A DNA stretch of 58,701 nucleotides. Origin: Stappia sp. WLB 29 (GTDB taxonomy: Bacteria > Pseudomonadota > Alphaproteobacteria > Rhizobiales > Stappiaceae). The number at the start of each line of letters is the position of its first letter. The first letter of the stretch is position 1. This document shows, in pieces, positions 27,434 through 36,076 of this stretch. The translations under genes and the position numbers were made by a program. The stretch is from positions 576,687-635,387 of the forward strand of contig NZ_JALBGD010000002.1 in NCBI RefSeq assembly GCF_023507705.1. The letters run 5' to 3'. Under the pieces are notes generated by a model, which made no database searches, was not told where the DNA came from, and saw only the letters and a program-made list of their open reading frames with translations.

Positions 27434-28585
27434 GTCGGTGTTCTCCGCGTCCGGCGTCAGCGTCTGCTCCGCTTCGGCTGTCGGCTGGCGGGTGAAACCG
27501 GAGACGCCGGCCGTTTCCTCATAGTCGCGGGGGATTTCCACCGGGCTGGAGGCATAGGCGGTGATCAGTTCGGCCAGCGAGCGCAGCGCATGCATGTGGA
27601 TGCGCTCGTAGCCGTGCGAGCTGTCGACGCCGAAGGTGATCAGTGCGGTGCGCACGTCGGCACCGGCCTCGATGGCGCTGGCGGAGTCCGAGCGGTAGTA
27701 GCGGAAGACGTCCTTCTGGTAGCGGATGTCGTGCTCCTGGCACAGCTCGACCAGCTTCTTCGTCAGATGGTAGTCGAACGGGCCTGTCTGGTCGGCCATC
27801 GAGAAGGTGACGCCGAACTCGCTCGAGTTCTGCCCCGGCGCCGTGGTGCCGTTGTCGACGGCAACCAGCGAGGCAACGTCATTGGTGATGATCGACGAGG
27901 CGCCGACGCCGACTTCCTCGGCGATCGTGAAGAGCCAATGGATGTCGACGGGCGTTTCGGCCTTGGCCTCGGTCATGGATTTCAGCGCGGCGAGCATGAC
28001 TGCGACGCCCGCCTTGTTGTCGAGATGCCGGGAGATGATGAAGCCGTTGTCCAGGAACTCCGGCTGCGGGTCGATGGCGATGATGTCGCCGACCTCGATG
28101 CCGAGACGAACGAGATCTGCGCGGCCAAAGGCGAGGGCATCGACGCGCAGCTCCACGTGATCCCAGCCGATGGGCGAGGTGTCGATCTCCTCGTTGAAGG
28201 TGTGGCCGGAGGATTTGAGCGGCAGGATGGTTCCGCGATAGGCACCGGAATAGGAGAACAGGGTCGCACGTGCGCCTTCGGCGAAGCGTGCGGACCAGTT
28301 GCCGATGGGCACCAGCGCCAGTCGGCCATTGTCCTTGACGAACTTTACCTGGGCGCCGAGCGTGTCGAGATGCGAGACGAGCGCCCGGGCGCCGCGGTCC
28401 TGATGGCCGCGCCGGATCGCGCGGATGGCACCGCGGCGTGTCAGCTCGACCGGCAACCCCAGCTGTTCCAGCTGGGCCGAGACATACCGTACCACCGTGT
28501 CCGTGTAGCCCGTGGGGCTCGGGATCGCGAGCAGCGCCTTGAGGGTCTCAGAAAGATAGTCCGTATCGATGCTCAGTCGTGTCAT
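27419..28585 (-). CDS. NAGGN-system M42-family peptidase
   Basis: This 388-residue cytoplasmic metallopeptidase-like protein has the M42/M20 metal-binding pattern: SHLDTLG (His/Asp), SRHLDNKAGVA (bridging Asp), TIAEEVGVG (catalytic and metal Glu pair), VAVDNG and a C-terminal YERIHMHAL His. It is encoded directly downstream of the N-acetylglutaminylglutamine synthetase with a 4-base overlap (ATGA), the arrangement seen in NAGGN osmolyte operons, where an M42 peptidase is a regular member. It may turn over the dipeptide or recycle its amino acids when osmotic stress ends. The exact reaction in this system is not established to my knowledge. Confidence 0.87.
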   Translation of the reverse strand: MTRLSIDTDYLSETLKALLAIPSPTGYTDTVVRYVSAQLEQLGLPVELTRRGAIRAIRRGHQDRGARALVSHLDTLGAQVKFVKDNGRLALVPIGNWSARFAEGARATLFSYSGAYRGTILPLKSSGHTFNEEIDTSPIGWDHVELRVDALAFGRADLVRLGIEVGDIIAIDPQPEFLDNGFIISRHLDNKAGVAVMLAALKSMTEAKAETPVDIHWLFTIAEEVGVGASSIITNDVASLVAVDNGTTAPGQNSSEFGVTFSMADQTGPFDYHLTKKLVELCQEHDIRYQKDVFRYYRSDSASAIEAGADVRTALITFGVDSSHGYERIHMHALRSLAELITAYASSPVEIPRDYEETAGVSGFTRQPTAEAEQTLTPDAENTDLPQT

Positions 28586-30456
28586 GTAGCCCCCTGGTTG
28601 GCATGCTGGTCGGCGACGACCTGGCGGGCGGTGGCCGGCATGGACAGCGGGAACAGCAGGTCGACGAAGCGCTCTGCCGTCGGCTGCGGTTCGTGGTTCG
28701 CCAGGCCTGGCCGTTCGTTCGCCTCGATGAAGCGGTAGTCGGCCTCCGTGGGGGAGGCGACCATCAGGTCGATGCCGGTTACCGGGATGTCGATGGCGCG
28801 GGCCGAGCGCACTGCCGCCTCGACAAGCGCCGGATGAACGATGTCCGTGACATCGTGGATGGTGCCGCCGGTATGCAGGTTCGCGGTCCGGCGCACCTGC
28901 AGCTGTGTGCCGCTGTCCAGAACATCGTCCAGCGTATAGCCGGCCTGGGCGATGGTACGCCCGGTCTCCGCGTCGAGCGGAATGTGGGATTCGCCGCCCG
29001 TTGCCGCGCCGCGGCGGCGACTCTGGGCCTCGATCAACTCGCGAATGGTGCTGCGGCCATTGCCGACGATGGTCGGGGGGCGGCGGACGGCGGCGGCGAC
29101 CAGTCGGTAGTTGATGACGATCAACCGAAGGTCCTGGCCCTCGACGCATTCCTCCACCAGCACCGTATCGCAGAGCTGGCGGGCCTCATTGATGGCAGCG
29201 CGCATGTCGTCAATCGACGTCAGGCCCACGGAAACGCCGCGTCCCTGCTCGCCGCGGGCAGGTTTGACGACGACCTTGCCGTGCTCCCGCAGGAATCCTT
29301 CGAGTGCGTCGTCGCCGGCACTCGCGAGGATCTGTGCCGGCACATGCACGCCGGCGCCCTCGACCACCTTTCGCGTCGCGGTCTTGTCGTCGCAGATCGA
29401 CATGGCCACGGCGCTGGTCAGTTCGCTGAGGCTCTCGCGGCAGCGGATCGTGCGACCGCCCTGGGACAGCGAGAAGAAGCCGTGTTCGGCGTCGGTCACC
29501 TCGACGCGGATGCCGCGTCGGCGCGCCTCGCGCACGATGATCGTGGCATAGGGGTTCAGCGCGTCGTCGACATCCGGACCGGTGTAGAGCGTCTCGTTGA
29601 TGAAGTTCTTCCGCTTGACGGTGAAATAGGGCACCCGTTGGAAGCCGAGCTTTTCGTAGAGCGCGATGGCCTGCTCGTTGTCGTGCATGACCGACAGGTC
29701 GAGATAGGAGAGACCGCGCGCCGCGAAATATTCCGCCAGATGTCGTACGAGGGCCTGGCCGACGCCGGGATGGCGCGCCTGCGGGTCGACCGCAAGGCAC
29801 CACAGCGAGCCGCCTCGCTCGGGATCGTTGAACGCGCGAAGGTGATCGACCCCGGTCACGGTGCCAAGGATCTCGCCGCTGACCTCGTCCTCCGCCACGA
29901 AATAGCAGATCGAGCGGGCATCGCGCTTGGACCAGAAGAAGTCCGGAGGCACGGGGACCATGCCGCGGCCAGCGTAGATGCGGTTGATCTCTTCCGCATC
30001 CGCCTGCGAAGTGAGCCGGCGCAGGAAGAAGCCTGAGGGCGCCCGCTTGGACGCTCGGTAGGTGGAGAGGTCGAGGCGGAACGTATGGGAGGGATCGAGA
30101 AAGATCTCCTGCGGGGCGTTGGCCAGCAGCACATGCGGATCGCGCACATAGACAGCGATGTCGCGGCGGTCGGGCAACTCGCCCTCCAGCGTCGCGACAA
30201 GCCGCTCGGGCTCCGAGAAGGTCTGCCCGAAGATCAGGCGCCCCCAGCCGAGGTCTAGCGCGCAGTTGGCGGTGACCGCCGGCGCATCGCTCGGCTGGTT
30301 GTCGATGGGCGGCTTGAGGCCGTGCTCGCGCATGCGCTTGAGCCGATGCGAATAGGCGTCCCGGTGCCGTGCGTCCTTCTGGCGGGATTCACGGGGCGTT
30401 CGCCCCGATCCTTCGCCACGCTTCCCGCCGGAGCCGCCGGTCTTGCTTGCCGTCAT
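28582..30456 (-). CDS. ngg: N-acetylglutaminylglutamine synthetase
   Basis: This 624-residue bifunctional enzyme of osmoprotectant synthesis joins two glutamines and acetylates the product, giving N-acetylglutaminylglutamine. A GNAT acetyltransferase domain (about residues 145-285) contains the acetyl-CoA loop LAVDPQARHPGVGQALV (221-237). An ATP-grasp ligase domain follows (about 345-610) with VVVKPARGEQGRGVSVG. The first 140 residues are a family-specific N-terminal region starting with a basic, low-complexity tail. It lies 10 bases downstream of the amidotransferase gene and overlaps the peptidase start, so the three genes form one operon. Confidence 0.92.
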   Translation of the reverse strand: MTASKTGGSGGKRGEGSGRTPRESRQKDARHRDAYSHRLKRMREHGLKPPIDNQPSDAPAVTANCALDLGWGRLIFGQTFSEPERLVATLEGELPDRRDIAVYVRDPHVLLANAPQEIFLDPSHTFRLDLSTYRASKRAPSGFFLRRLTSQADAEEINRIYAGRGMVPVPPDFFWSKRDARSICYFVAEDEVSGEILGTVTGVDHLRAFNDPERGGSLWCLAVDPQARHPGVGQALVRHLAEYFAARGLSYLDLSVMHDNEQAIALYEKLGFQRVPYFTVKRKNFINETLYTGPDVDDALNPYATIIVREARRRGIRVEVTDAEHGFFSLSQGGRTIRCRESLSELTSAVAMSICDDKTATRKVVEGAGVHVPAQILASAGDDALEGFLREHGKVVVKPARGEQGRGVSVGLTSIDDMRAAINEARQLCDTVLVEECVEGQDLRLIVINYRLVAAAVRRPPTIVGNGRSTIRELIEAQSRRRGAATGGESHIPLDAETGRTIAQAGYTLDDVLDSGTQLQVRRTANLHTGGTIHDVTDIVHPALVEAAVRSARAIDIPVTGIDLMVASPTEADYRFIEANERPGLANHEPQPTAERFVDLLFPLSMPATARQVVADQHANQGAT

Positions 30457-30466
30457 CGTCGTGTCC

Positions 30467-32242
30467 TCAGATGTCGTTGGTCTGCAGCCAGAGTTCCAGC
30501 AGGGCCACCTGCCAGAGCTCGGAGCCCTGGAGCGGCGTGATGTGGGCCGTCGGGTCGGTGAAGAGACTGTCGAGATAGTCCTTCTGGAACAGCCCGCGTT
30601 CGCGCGCCGGCGCCGAGGTCAGGGCATCTCGCACCATGTCGAGATAGGGGCCCTGGATGTATTTCAGCTGGGGCACGGGGAAGTAGCCCTTCTTGCGGTC
30701 GATCACCTCATGCGGGACGACCTTGCGGGCAGCTTCCTTGAGGACGCCCTTGCCGCCCTGCGCCAGCTTCAGCTCCGGCGGAATGCGCGCGGCCAGCTCG
30801 ACCAGTTCGTGGTCGAGGAAGGGAACGCGCGCCTCCAGGCCCCAGGCCATGGTCATGTTATCGACCCGCTTGACCGGATCGTCGACGAGCATGATCTCGG
30901 CGTCGAGACGCAGCGCCCGGTCGACCGGGGTTTCGGCCCCGTCCTGCATCAGGTGGGCCGCGACGAAGTCGAGAGCCTCGTCCTTGTCCGCCATCCACTC
31001 GGGCGACAGGTGGCGGCCCATCGTCTCGCCCGAGCGGTCGAAGAAGACGCGGGCATAGTCGGCGACGACGTCGTTGGAGCCGGCCAGCGGGGGATACCAG
31101 TGATAGCCGCCGAACACCTCGTCGGCACCCTGGCCCGACTGCACCACCTTGATGTGCTTGGATACCTCGCGGCTGAGCAGGAAGAAGCCGATATTGTCGT
31201 AGGAGACCATCGGCTCCGACTGGGCGGCGATGGTGTCCGGCAGCGACGTCATCAGGTCGGCCGAGGGCACGAAGATCTTGTGATGGTCGGTGCCGAAGCG
31301 CTGGGCGATCAGGTCCGAGTAAACGAACTCGTCGCCTTTTTCGCCATTGGCTTCCTCGAAGCCGATGGAGAAGGTCATCAGGTCTTTCTGGCCTTCCTCG
31401 GCAAGGAGGCCGACGATCAGCGAGCTGTCGACGCCGCCGGACAGCAGCACGCCGACCGGAACGTCCGAGACCATGCGGCGACGCACGGCAAGACGCAGCG
31501 CCTCCAGCACCCGGTCGCGCCAGTCGTCGGCGGACAGGCCGTTGTCCTCCTCGCGGCGGGTGTAGGACGCATTCCAGTAGCGGTGCTCGCTGGAGCGGCC
31601 GTCGGCCTCGATCCGGCGTACGGTCGCAGGCGGCAGCTTGCGCACACCCGACAGGATGGTGCGCGGGGCGGGCACGACCGCATGGAAGCTCATGAAGCAG
31701 GTCAGCGCCGCCCGGTCGATGCCGGTGTCGACATCGCCGCCGGCCAGCAGCGCCTGCAAGGTGGAGGCGAAGCGGATGCGCTTGCCCTTTTCCGCCAGAT
31801 AGAGCGGCTTGATGCCGAAGCGGTCGCGGGCGAGCGTGACCGAGCCGTCGCGGCGGTCATGGACGGCGAAGGCGAACATGCCGTGGAAGCGCTTCACGCA
31901 GTCAGCGCCCCAGGCGTGATACGCTTTAAGGATCACCTCGGTGTCGCCATGCGAGAAGAAGCTGTAGCCCTTGGCCTCCAGCTCCTTACGCAGCTCCGGG
32001 TAGTTGTAGATGCAGCCGTTGAAGACGATGGACAGCTCCAGCGCCGGGTCAGCCATGGGCTGGGACGCCTTTTCCGACAGGTCGATGATCTTCAGCCGCC
32101 GATGGCCGAGCGCGACGGGCCCCTGTGCCATCACGCCGGATCCGTCGGGGCCGCGCGGCGACAGGCGTTCCGTCATCCGGGCAACCGCCTCCGCATCCGC
32201 AAACTGTCCATCGAAGCGAAATTCGCCGGCAATACCGCACAT
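30467..32242 (-). CDS. asnO: N-acetylglutaminylglutamine amidotransferase (asparagine synthase-like)
   Basis: This 591-residue glutamine-dependent amidotransferase converts N-acetylglutaminylglutamine to its terminal amide (NAGGN). The N-terminal class II glutaminase domain begins with the catalytic Cys2 (MCGIAGEF), with RLSPRGPDG at about 26-34. The synthetase domain has the PP-loop SGGVDSS at 268-274. The protein is the size of AsnB-type enzymes, and the following synthetase gene identifies the branch. It is the first gene of the NAGGN operon. The 215-base gap upstream, shared with the divergent MarR gene, holds an AT-rich palindrome. Confidence 0.93.
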   Translation of the reverse strand: MCGIAGEFRFDGQFADAEAVARMTERLSPRGPDGSGVMAQGPVALGHRRLKIIDLSEKASQPMADPALELSIVFNGCIYNYPELRKELEAKGYSFFSHGDTEVILKAYHAWGADCVKRFHGMFAFAVHDRRDGSVTLARDRFGIKPLYLAEKGKRIRFASTLQALLAGGDVDTGIDRAALTCFMSFHAVVPAPRTILSGVRKLPPATVRRIEADGRSSEHRYWNASYTRREEDNGLSADDWRDRVLEALRLAVRRRMVSDVPVGVLLSGGVDSSLIVGLLAEEGQKDLMTFSIGFEEANGEKGDEFVYSDLIAQRFGTDHHKIFVPSADLMTSLPDTIAAQSEPMVSYDNIGFFLLSREVSKHIKVVQSGQGADEVFGGYHWYPPLAGSNDVVADYARVFFDRSGETMGRHLSPEWMADKDEALDFVAAHLMQDGAETPVDRALRLDAEIMLVDDPVKRVDNMTMAWGLEARVPFLDHELVELAARIPPELKLAQGGKGVLKEAARKVVPHEVIDRKKGYFPVPQLKYIQGPYLDMVRDALTSAPARERGLFQKDYLDSLFTDPTAHITPLQGSELWQVALLELWLQTNDI

Positions 32243-32382
32243 GAAAGGAAGCCCCTTTGCTGCTTATCGTGGTGCCGCAAGATCCGGTTTTCCGTGACTT
32301 GCGGGTGACTTCTGCCATCGGGGCGGGCGCAGGGCCCACCGCATCCGGTGGCTGGCTTGCGTTATTAGTTAGAGTACAAATA

Positions 32383-32396
32383 ATTTGAAATCAAAT
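32383..32396. promoter_or_regulatory. Palindromic operator candidate between the NAGGN operon and the MarR gene
   Basis: ATTTGA-AA-TCAAAT is a perfect 14-base palindrome in a strongly AT-rich stretch (32364-32416) of an otherwise GC-rich gap. It lies 62 bases before the MarR start and 141 bases upstream of the divergent amidotransferase start. MarR-family proteins usually bind AT-rich palindromes of about this size in their own divergent promoter, so this is the best candidate site for the neighbouring regulator. Confidence 0.5.
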
Positions 32397-32457
32397 CTTT
32401 TGTGGTGTAATTATTCGTGCAAGCCGCTGGACAAGACCCAACGCAAGGAGAGACCTC

Positions 32458-32958
32458 GTGACGGATGAACGCGCAGCCGCCCAAAAGGATGCAAGCGATG
32501 TCATTCGCTCGATCCGGCGGATCGTGCAGGCGATGGATGTCCGGTCGAAGCGGGTGGCGCGAGAGACGGGTCTGACGATCCCTCAGATCGTGGTGCTCAA
32601 TGCCGTTCGGGACTTCGAGGCCGCGACGACGGCGGAAATTTCGCGCGTTGCCAATATCAGCCCGCCGACAACGGTGACGATCCTGGAGAAGCTCGAATTG
32701 CGCGGTCTCATCACCCGGCGCCGGAGCACCGTGGACCGCCGCATCGTCCACACGGAATTGACCGAAACCGGCAAGGCGGTTCTTGCCGAGGCCCCGCCGC
32801 TCATTCACAAGCGATTCTTTTCCGGGATGGCGGCGATGAGCGCCGAGGATCAGGCATCGATCATCCGCGCGTTTCACACGGTGGCCGACCTGCTGGAGCC
32901 GGACGAGCCGGGCGGGGGAACCGGCAACGGCTCTGCGGAAGCGGGCCTGTCCGCCTGA
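32458..32958 (+). CDS. MarR-family transcriptional regulator
   Basis: This 166-residue winged-helix regulator has the MarR DNA-binding core at about residues 38-105 (TAEISRVANISPPTTVTILEKLELRGLITRRRSTVDRR), flanked by dimerisation helices. The C-terminal tail is rich in Gly, Glu and Pro. The GTG at 32458 follows AAGGAGAG, giving a clear ribosome binding site. It is divergent from the NAGGN operon and probably controls it; the palindrome at 32383 is the likely site. MarR proteins respond to small ligands or ionic conditions; the signal here is unknown. Confidence 0.88.
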   Translation: MTDERAAAQKDASDVIRSIRRIVQAMDVRSKRVARETGLTIPQIVVLNAVRDFEAATTAEISRVANISPPTTVTILEKLELRGLITRRRSTVDRRIVHTELTETGKAVLAEAPPLIHKRFFSGMAAMSAEDQASIIRAFHTVADLLEPDEPGGGTGNGSAEAGLSA

Positions 32959-32977
32959 AAAGCCTTTCAAAAAGGAA

Positions 32978-33009
32978 AAGGGCCGGAGCATGTGCTCCGG
33001 CCCTTCTTG
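32978..33009. terminator. Bidirectional intrinsic terminator between marR and doeD
   Basis: AAGGGCCGGAGCA (32978-32990) pairs perfectly with TGCTCCGGCCCTT (32993-33005) in a long GC-rich stem with a minimal loop. It is followed by TTCTTGT on the plus strand and by TTTTCC-type T-rich sequence on the minus strand (complement of GGAAAA at 32974-32979). It lies exactly between the ends of two convergent genes. Confidence 0.85.
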
Positions 33010-33032
33010 TGTCGTGATGCCGGGTTGCCGGG

Positions 33033-34403
33033 TCAGGCAAAGACCTCGGTGACCGCGGCGCGCGTGGCCTCGACTATGCTGTCGGCCTCGGCCCTGGTCA
33101 GACAGAGCGGCGGCGCGAAGCCGAGGATGTCGCCCTGGGGCATGGCGCGGCCGATGACGCCGCGCTTCAGCAGTGCGCTGGCAACCGCCGGGCCGACTTT
33201 CGCGGAGGGGTCGAAGAAGCGGCGCGAGGCCTTGTCGTCGACGAATTCCACCGCGCACAGAAGGCCTTCGCCGCGCACGTCGCCGACCTTCGCATGGCCG
33301 GCAAGGGCGGCGCGCATCGCCTCGTTGAAATAGGCGCCCGTCTCACCGGCATTGGCCACGAGGCCCATGTCGTCGATCAGCTTGAGATTGGCGACGCCGG
33401 CAGCCGCCCCGATCGGATGGGCGGAATACGTCCAGCCGTGGCCGATCGGTCCGTTCTCGTCCGTGCCGCGTTCCAGAACTTCCCAGACCTTCCTGGAGAT
33501 GATCGAGCCGGACAGCGGCGCATAGGCCGAAGTCAGGCCCTTGGCGATGGTGATGATGTCGGCTTCGATGCCGTAGTGATCCGAGCCGAACATGGTGCCG
33601 AGACGCCCGAAGCCGGTGACCACTTCGTCGGCGATCATCAGGATGTCGTGCTTCTTCAGGACGCGCTGGATCTGCTCCCAGTAGCCGGCGGGCGGCGGCA
33701 CGATGCCGCCGGTGCCCAGCACCGGCTCGGCGATGAAGGCGGCGATGGTGTCTGCGCCCTCGTTGGCGATCAGCTCTTCCAACTCGGCGACGCAATGGGC
33801 CGTGAAGTCGGCTTCGCTCATGTCGAGATCGGGACGGCGGAAATAGTAGGGCGCCTCGGTGTGGAGCACCTGGGCGAAGGGCAGGTCGAACTTCTTGTGG
33901 AAGAGCTCAAGGCCGGTGAGCGAGCCGGTCATCAGACCGGAGCCATGATAGCCGCGCCAGCGCGAGATGATCTTCTTCTTCTCCGGCCGGCCCAGGATAT
34001 TGTTGTAGTACCAGACCAGCTTGACGTTGGTCTCGTTGGCATCCGAACCGCCGAGGCCGAAATAGACCTTCGACATGTTCGCAGGCGCGCGTTCCACGAC
34101 CATCTTCGCCAGCGTGATGGACGTCTCGGTGCCGTGGCCGACATAGGCGTGATAATAGGCGAGTTCCTTCGCCTGGGCGGCGATGGCTTCGGCGATCTCG
34201 GTGCGGCCGTAACCGACATTGACGCAGTAAAGCCCGGCGAAGGCATCGAGGAGGCGATTGCCGTCGCGATCCTGGATGAACACGCCGTCACCGCCGGTGA
34301 CGATGCGCGAGGGGCTTTCGCCGCGCGCATGCTGCGCCAGATGGGTGGAGGGATGGAAGAAGTTCTCCCGGTCCCACTTGTCGAGTTGGTCGTTGGTCAG
34401 CAT
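33033..34403 (-). CDS. doeD: Class III aminotransferase, probable diaminobutyrate transaminase of ectoine catabolism (DoeD-like)
   Basis: This 456-residue PLP-dependent omega-transaminase has the Schiff-base lysine K288 (IITIAKGLTSAYAPLSG), the pyridine-nitrogen aspartate D259 (MIADEVVTGFGR) and GSDANET at 119-125. The class covers GABA, beta-alanine, taurine and diaminobutyrate transaminases. The neighbours (DoeC-like dehydrogenase, Lrp regulator, DoeA ectoine hydrolase) point to L-2,4-diaminobutyrate to aspartate-semialdehyde, the DoeD step. The ATG at 34403 is chosen because AAGGGAG lies upstream; an in-frame start 18 codons earlier would overlap the doeC gene. GABA transaminase (GabT-like) is the alternative if the dehydrogenase acts on succinate semialdehyde. 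Confidence 0.82.
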   Translation of the reverse strand: MLTNDQLDKWDRENFFHPSTHLAQHARGESPSRIVTGGDGVFIQDRDGNRLLDAFAGLYCVNVGYGRTEIAEAIAAQAKELAYYHAYVGHGTETSITLAKMVVERAPANMSKVYFGLGGSDANETNVKLVWYYNNILGRPEKKKIISRWRGYHGSGLMTGSLTGLELFHKKFDLPFAQVLHTEAPYYFRRPDLDMSEADFTAHCVAELEELIANEGADTIAAFIAEPVLGTGGIVPPPAGYWEQIQRVLKKHDILMIADEVVTGFGRLGTMFGSDHYGIEADIITIAKGLTSAYAPLSGSIISRKVWEVLERGTDENGPIGHGWTYSAHPIGAAAGVANLKLIDDMGLVANAGETGAYFNEAMRAALAGHAKVGDVRGEGLLCAVEFVDDKASRRFFDPSAKVGPAVASALLKRGVIGRAMPQGDILGFAPPLCLTRAEADSIVEATRAAVTEVFA

Positions 34404-34434
34404 GAATAGCTCCCTTGGTTGAGGCCGGCGGGCA

Positions 34435-35922
34435 TCAGGCCCAGTCGCGGCAGACATATTTGAGATCCATGAAGGCGCGCATGCCGTCGGCAGCGCCCTC
34501 CCGGCCGATGCCGGATTGCTTCATGCCGCCGAAGGGGATCGGCGCGCCGGTCACCTTGGTGCGGTTGACGGCGATCATGCCGTAGCGCAGGGCCCGCGAC
34601 AGGCGGTAGATGCGGCGCGGGTCCTCGCTGTGCACATAGGCGATCAGGCCGTACTCGCTGTCATTGGCGATCCTGACAGCTTCCTCCTCGCTGTCGAAGG
34701 GGCGGATCGCCGCAACCGGGCCGAAGGTCTCCTCGCGCATGATCAGTGCGTCATCGGGTACGTCGCTCAGCACGGTCGGTGCGTAGAACAGCGGGCCGGC
34801 CGCAAGGCGCTTGCCGCCGGCAAGAAGCTTCGCGCCGCGCTCCAGCGCATCGGCGACATGTGCCTCCTGCTTGGCGACGGCGCGCTCGTTCATCAACGGG
34901 CCGATGGCCGGATCTTCAAGACCCGGTCCGACGGTGAGCGCGGCACTCGCCTCGGCGAAGCGCTTGCAGAAGGCCTTGTAGAGCGGGCGGGCGACGAGGA
35001 AGCGGTTCGCGCCCAGGCAATCCTGGCCGGAGGTCGCGAATTTCGCCTTGACCGCTTCCGCGACCGCGCGGTCGAGATCCGCATCGGAGAAGACCAGGAA
35101 GGGAGCATGGCCGCCCAGTTCCAGCACCAGGCGCTTCACCGTCGAAGCTGCTTGCCGGTAGATTAGCCGTCCGATCTCGGTGGAGCCGGTGAAGGACACG
35201 GCACGCACGCGGGCATCGTCCATCCAGGCGCCGACAATGGTCGCCGCATCGCCGGTCACCACGTTGAACACGCCCGCCGGAAAACCGGCACGCTCGGCGA
35301 GCTCTGCCAGCGCCAGGGCCGAGAACGGGGTTTCGTGCGAGGGGTGGACGAGGACGGTGCAGCCGGCGGCAAGGGCCGCTGCGGCCTTGCGGGTGATCAT
35401 CGCGCAAGGGAAGTTCCAGGGCGTGACGAGAGCGGCGACGCCGACCGGCTCGAGCCAGGTCTCCATCTCCGCATCCGGCAGGTGCGAGGTGACGCTCTGC
35501 GTGTCGGGCCGGCGGGCTTCCTCGGCATAGAATTCGATGAAAGCGGCGGCATAATCGATCTCGCCGCGCGCTTCGGAAATCGGCTTGCCCTGCTCCAGCG
35601 TCATCAGCCGGGCGAGATCCTCGCGATTGTCGCAGATGAGCTCGAACCAGCGGCGCAGCAGGTGTGCCCGCTCCTGCGGCAGGAGGGCGGACCAGCTTGA
35701 GAAGGCCTTGTGGGCAGGTTCGATGGCGGCGCGCGCCTCCCCGGCGGACAGGCTCGCCACGTCGCCCAGCCGGCTACCATCGGCCGGGTTGCGCACCGGG
35801 AAGGTGCGGCCATCCGTTGCCGCGGACCAGCGGCCGGCAATGTAGGAAAACTGCCTGAGCAGGCGGGCGTCGTCGAGAAGGGGGGCGGTCCGTTCCGCGG
35901 ACCTGGTGTTCGGTGCCGTCAT
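34435..35922 (-). CDS. doeC: Aldehyde dehydrogenase, probable aspartate-semialdehyde dehydrogenase of ectoine catabolism (DoeC-like; GabD family)
   Basis: This 495-residue NAD(P)-dependent aldehyde dehydrogenase belongs to the succinate-semialdehyde branch. Catalytic residues are all visible: N170 (TPWNFP), E268 (LELGG) and the nucleophile C302 (SGQDCLGANR). The cofactor-binding lysine usually found in the KPSE/KPAE motif is replaced: the segment reads VLVHPSHETP with His193. In the doe pathway the enzyme oxidises aspartate 4-semialdehyde to aspartate; GabD on succinate semialdehyde is the alternative. It is followed by the transaminase 31 bases on and preceded by the Lrp-type regulator with two operator-like boxes in the gap. 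Confidence 0.84.
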   Translation of the reverse strand: MTAPNTRSAERTAPLLDDARLLRQFSYIAGRWSAATDGRTFPVRNPADGSRLGDVASLSAGEARAAIEPAHKAFSSWSALLPQERAHLLRRWFELICDNREDLARLMTLEQGKPISEARGEIDYAAAFIEFYAEEARRPDTQSVTSHLPDAEMETWLEPVGVAALVTPWNFPCAMITRKAAAALAAGCTVLVHPSHETPFSALALAELAERAGFPAGVFNVVTGDAATIVGAWMDDARVRAVSFTGSTEIGRLIYRQAASTVKRLVLELGGHAPFLVFSDADLDRAVAEAVKAKFATSGQDCLGANRFLVARPLYKAFCKRFAEASAALTVGPGLEDPAIGPLMNERAVAKQEAHVADALERGAKLLAGGKRLAAGPLFYAPTVLSDVPDDALIMREETFGPVAAIRPFDSEEEAVRIANDSEYGLIAYVHSEDPRRIYRLSRALRYGMIAVNRTKVTGAPIPFGGMKQSGIGREGAADGMRAFMDLKYVCRDWA

Positions 35923-36030
35923 GTTCCGTCTCCCGCATATGACTGAGGGTCAGTGCGCAGCCTGGGGCCGCGACAGGGAGAGGATGGGGCAAAAACAGGG
36001 GAACAAGCGTCTGAAGCGGGCCGCTCGTGT

Positions 36031-36043
36031 AGACGATTCGTCT
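36031..36043. promoter_or_regulatory. Lrp/AsnC-type operator box 1 upstream of doeC
   Basis: AGACGA-T-TCGTCT is a perfect 13-base palindrome of the form AGAC-N5-GTCT. It lies 108 bases upstream of the doeC start, in the gap after the Lrp-family gene. A second AGAC/GTCT box at 36061-36076 lies 30 bases away. Regularly spaced dyads are typical of Lrp-family binding, where octamers contact several sites. Confidence 0.55.
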
Positions 36044-36060
36044 TTTTTGCGGCTGGCCGG

Positions 36061-36076
36061 TAGACCGATCAGTCTA
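36061..36076. promoter_or_regulatory. Lrp/AsnC-type operator box 2 overlapping the end of the regulator gene
   Basis: TAGACCGATCAGTCTA has perfect TAGAC/GTCTA arms around a near-palindromic GATC centre. It spans the stop codon of the Lrp-family gene (36069-36071). It shares AGAC and GTCT with box 1 and sits 30 bases from it, close to three helical turns. Together they look like a two-site operator for the neighbouring regulator. Confidence 0.5.

Noticed and set aside
30443-32308. Long plus-strand open frame opposite the NAGGN amidotransferase
   Set aside because: Composition is that of an antisense shadow; the minus-strand gene has Cys2 and the PP-loop.
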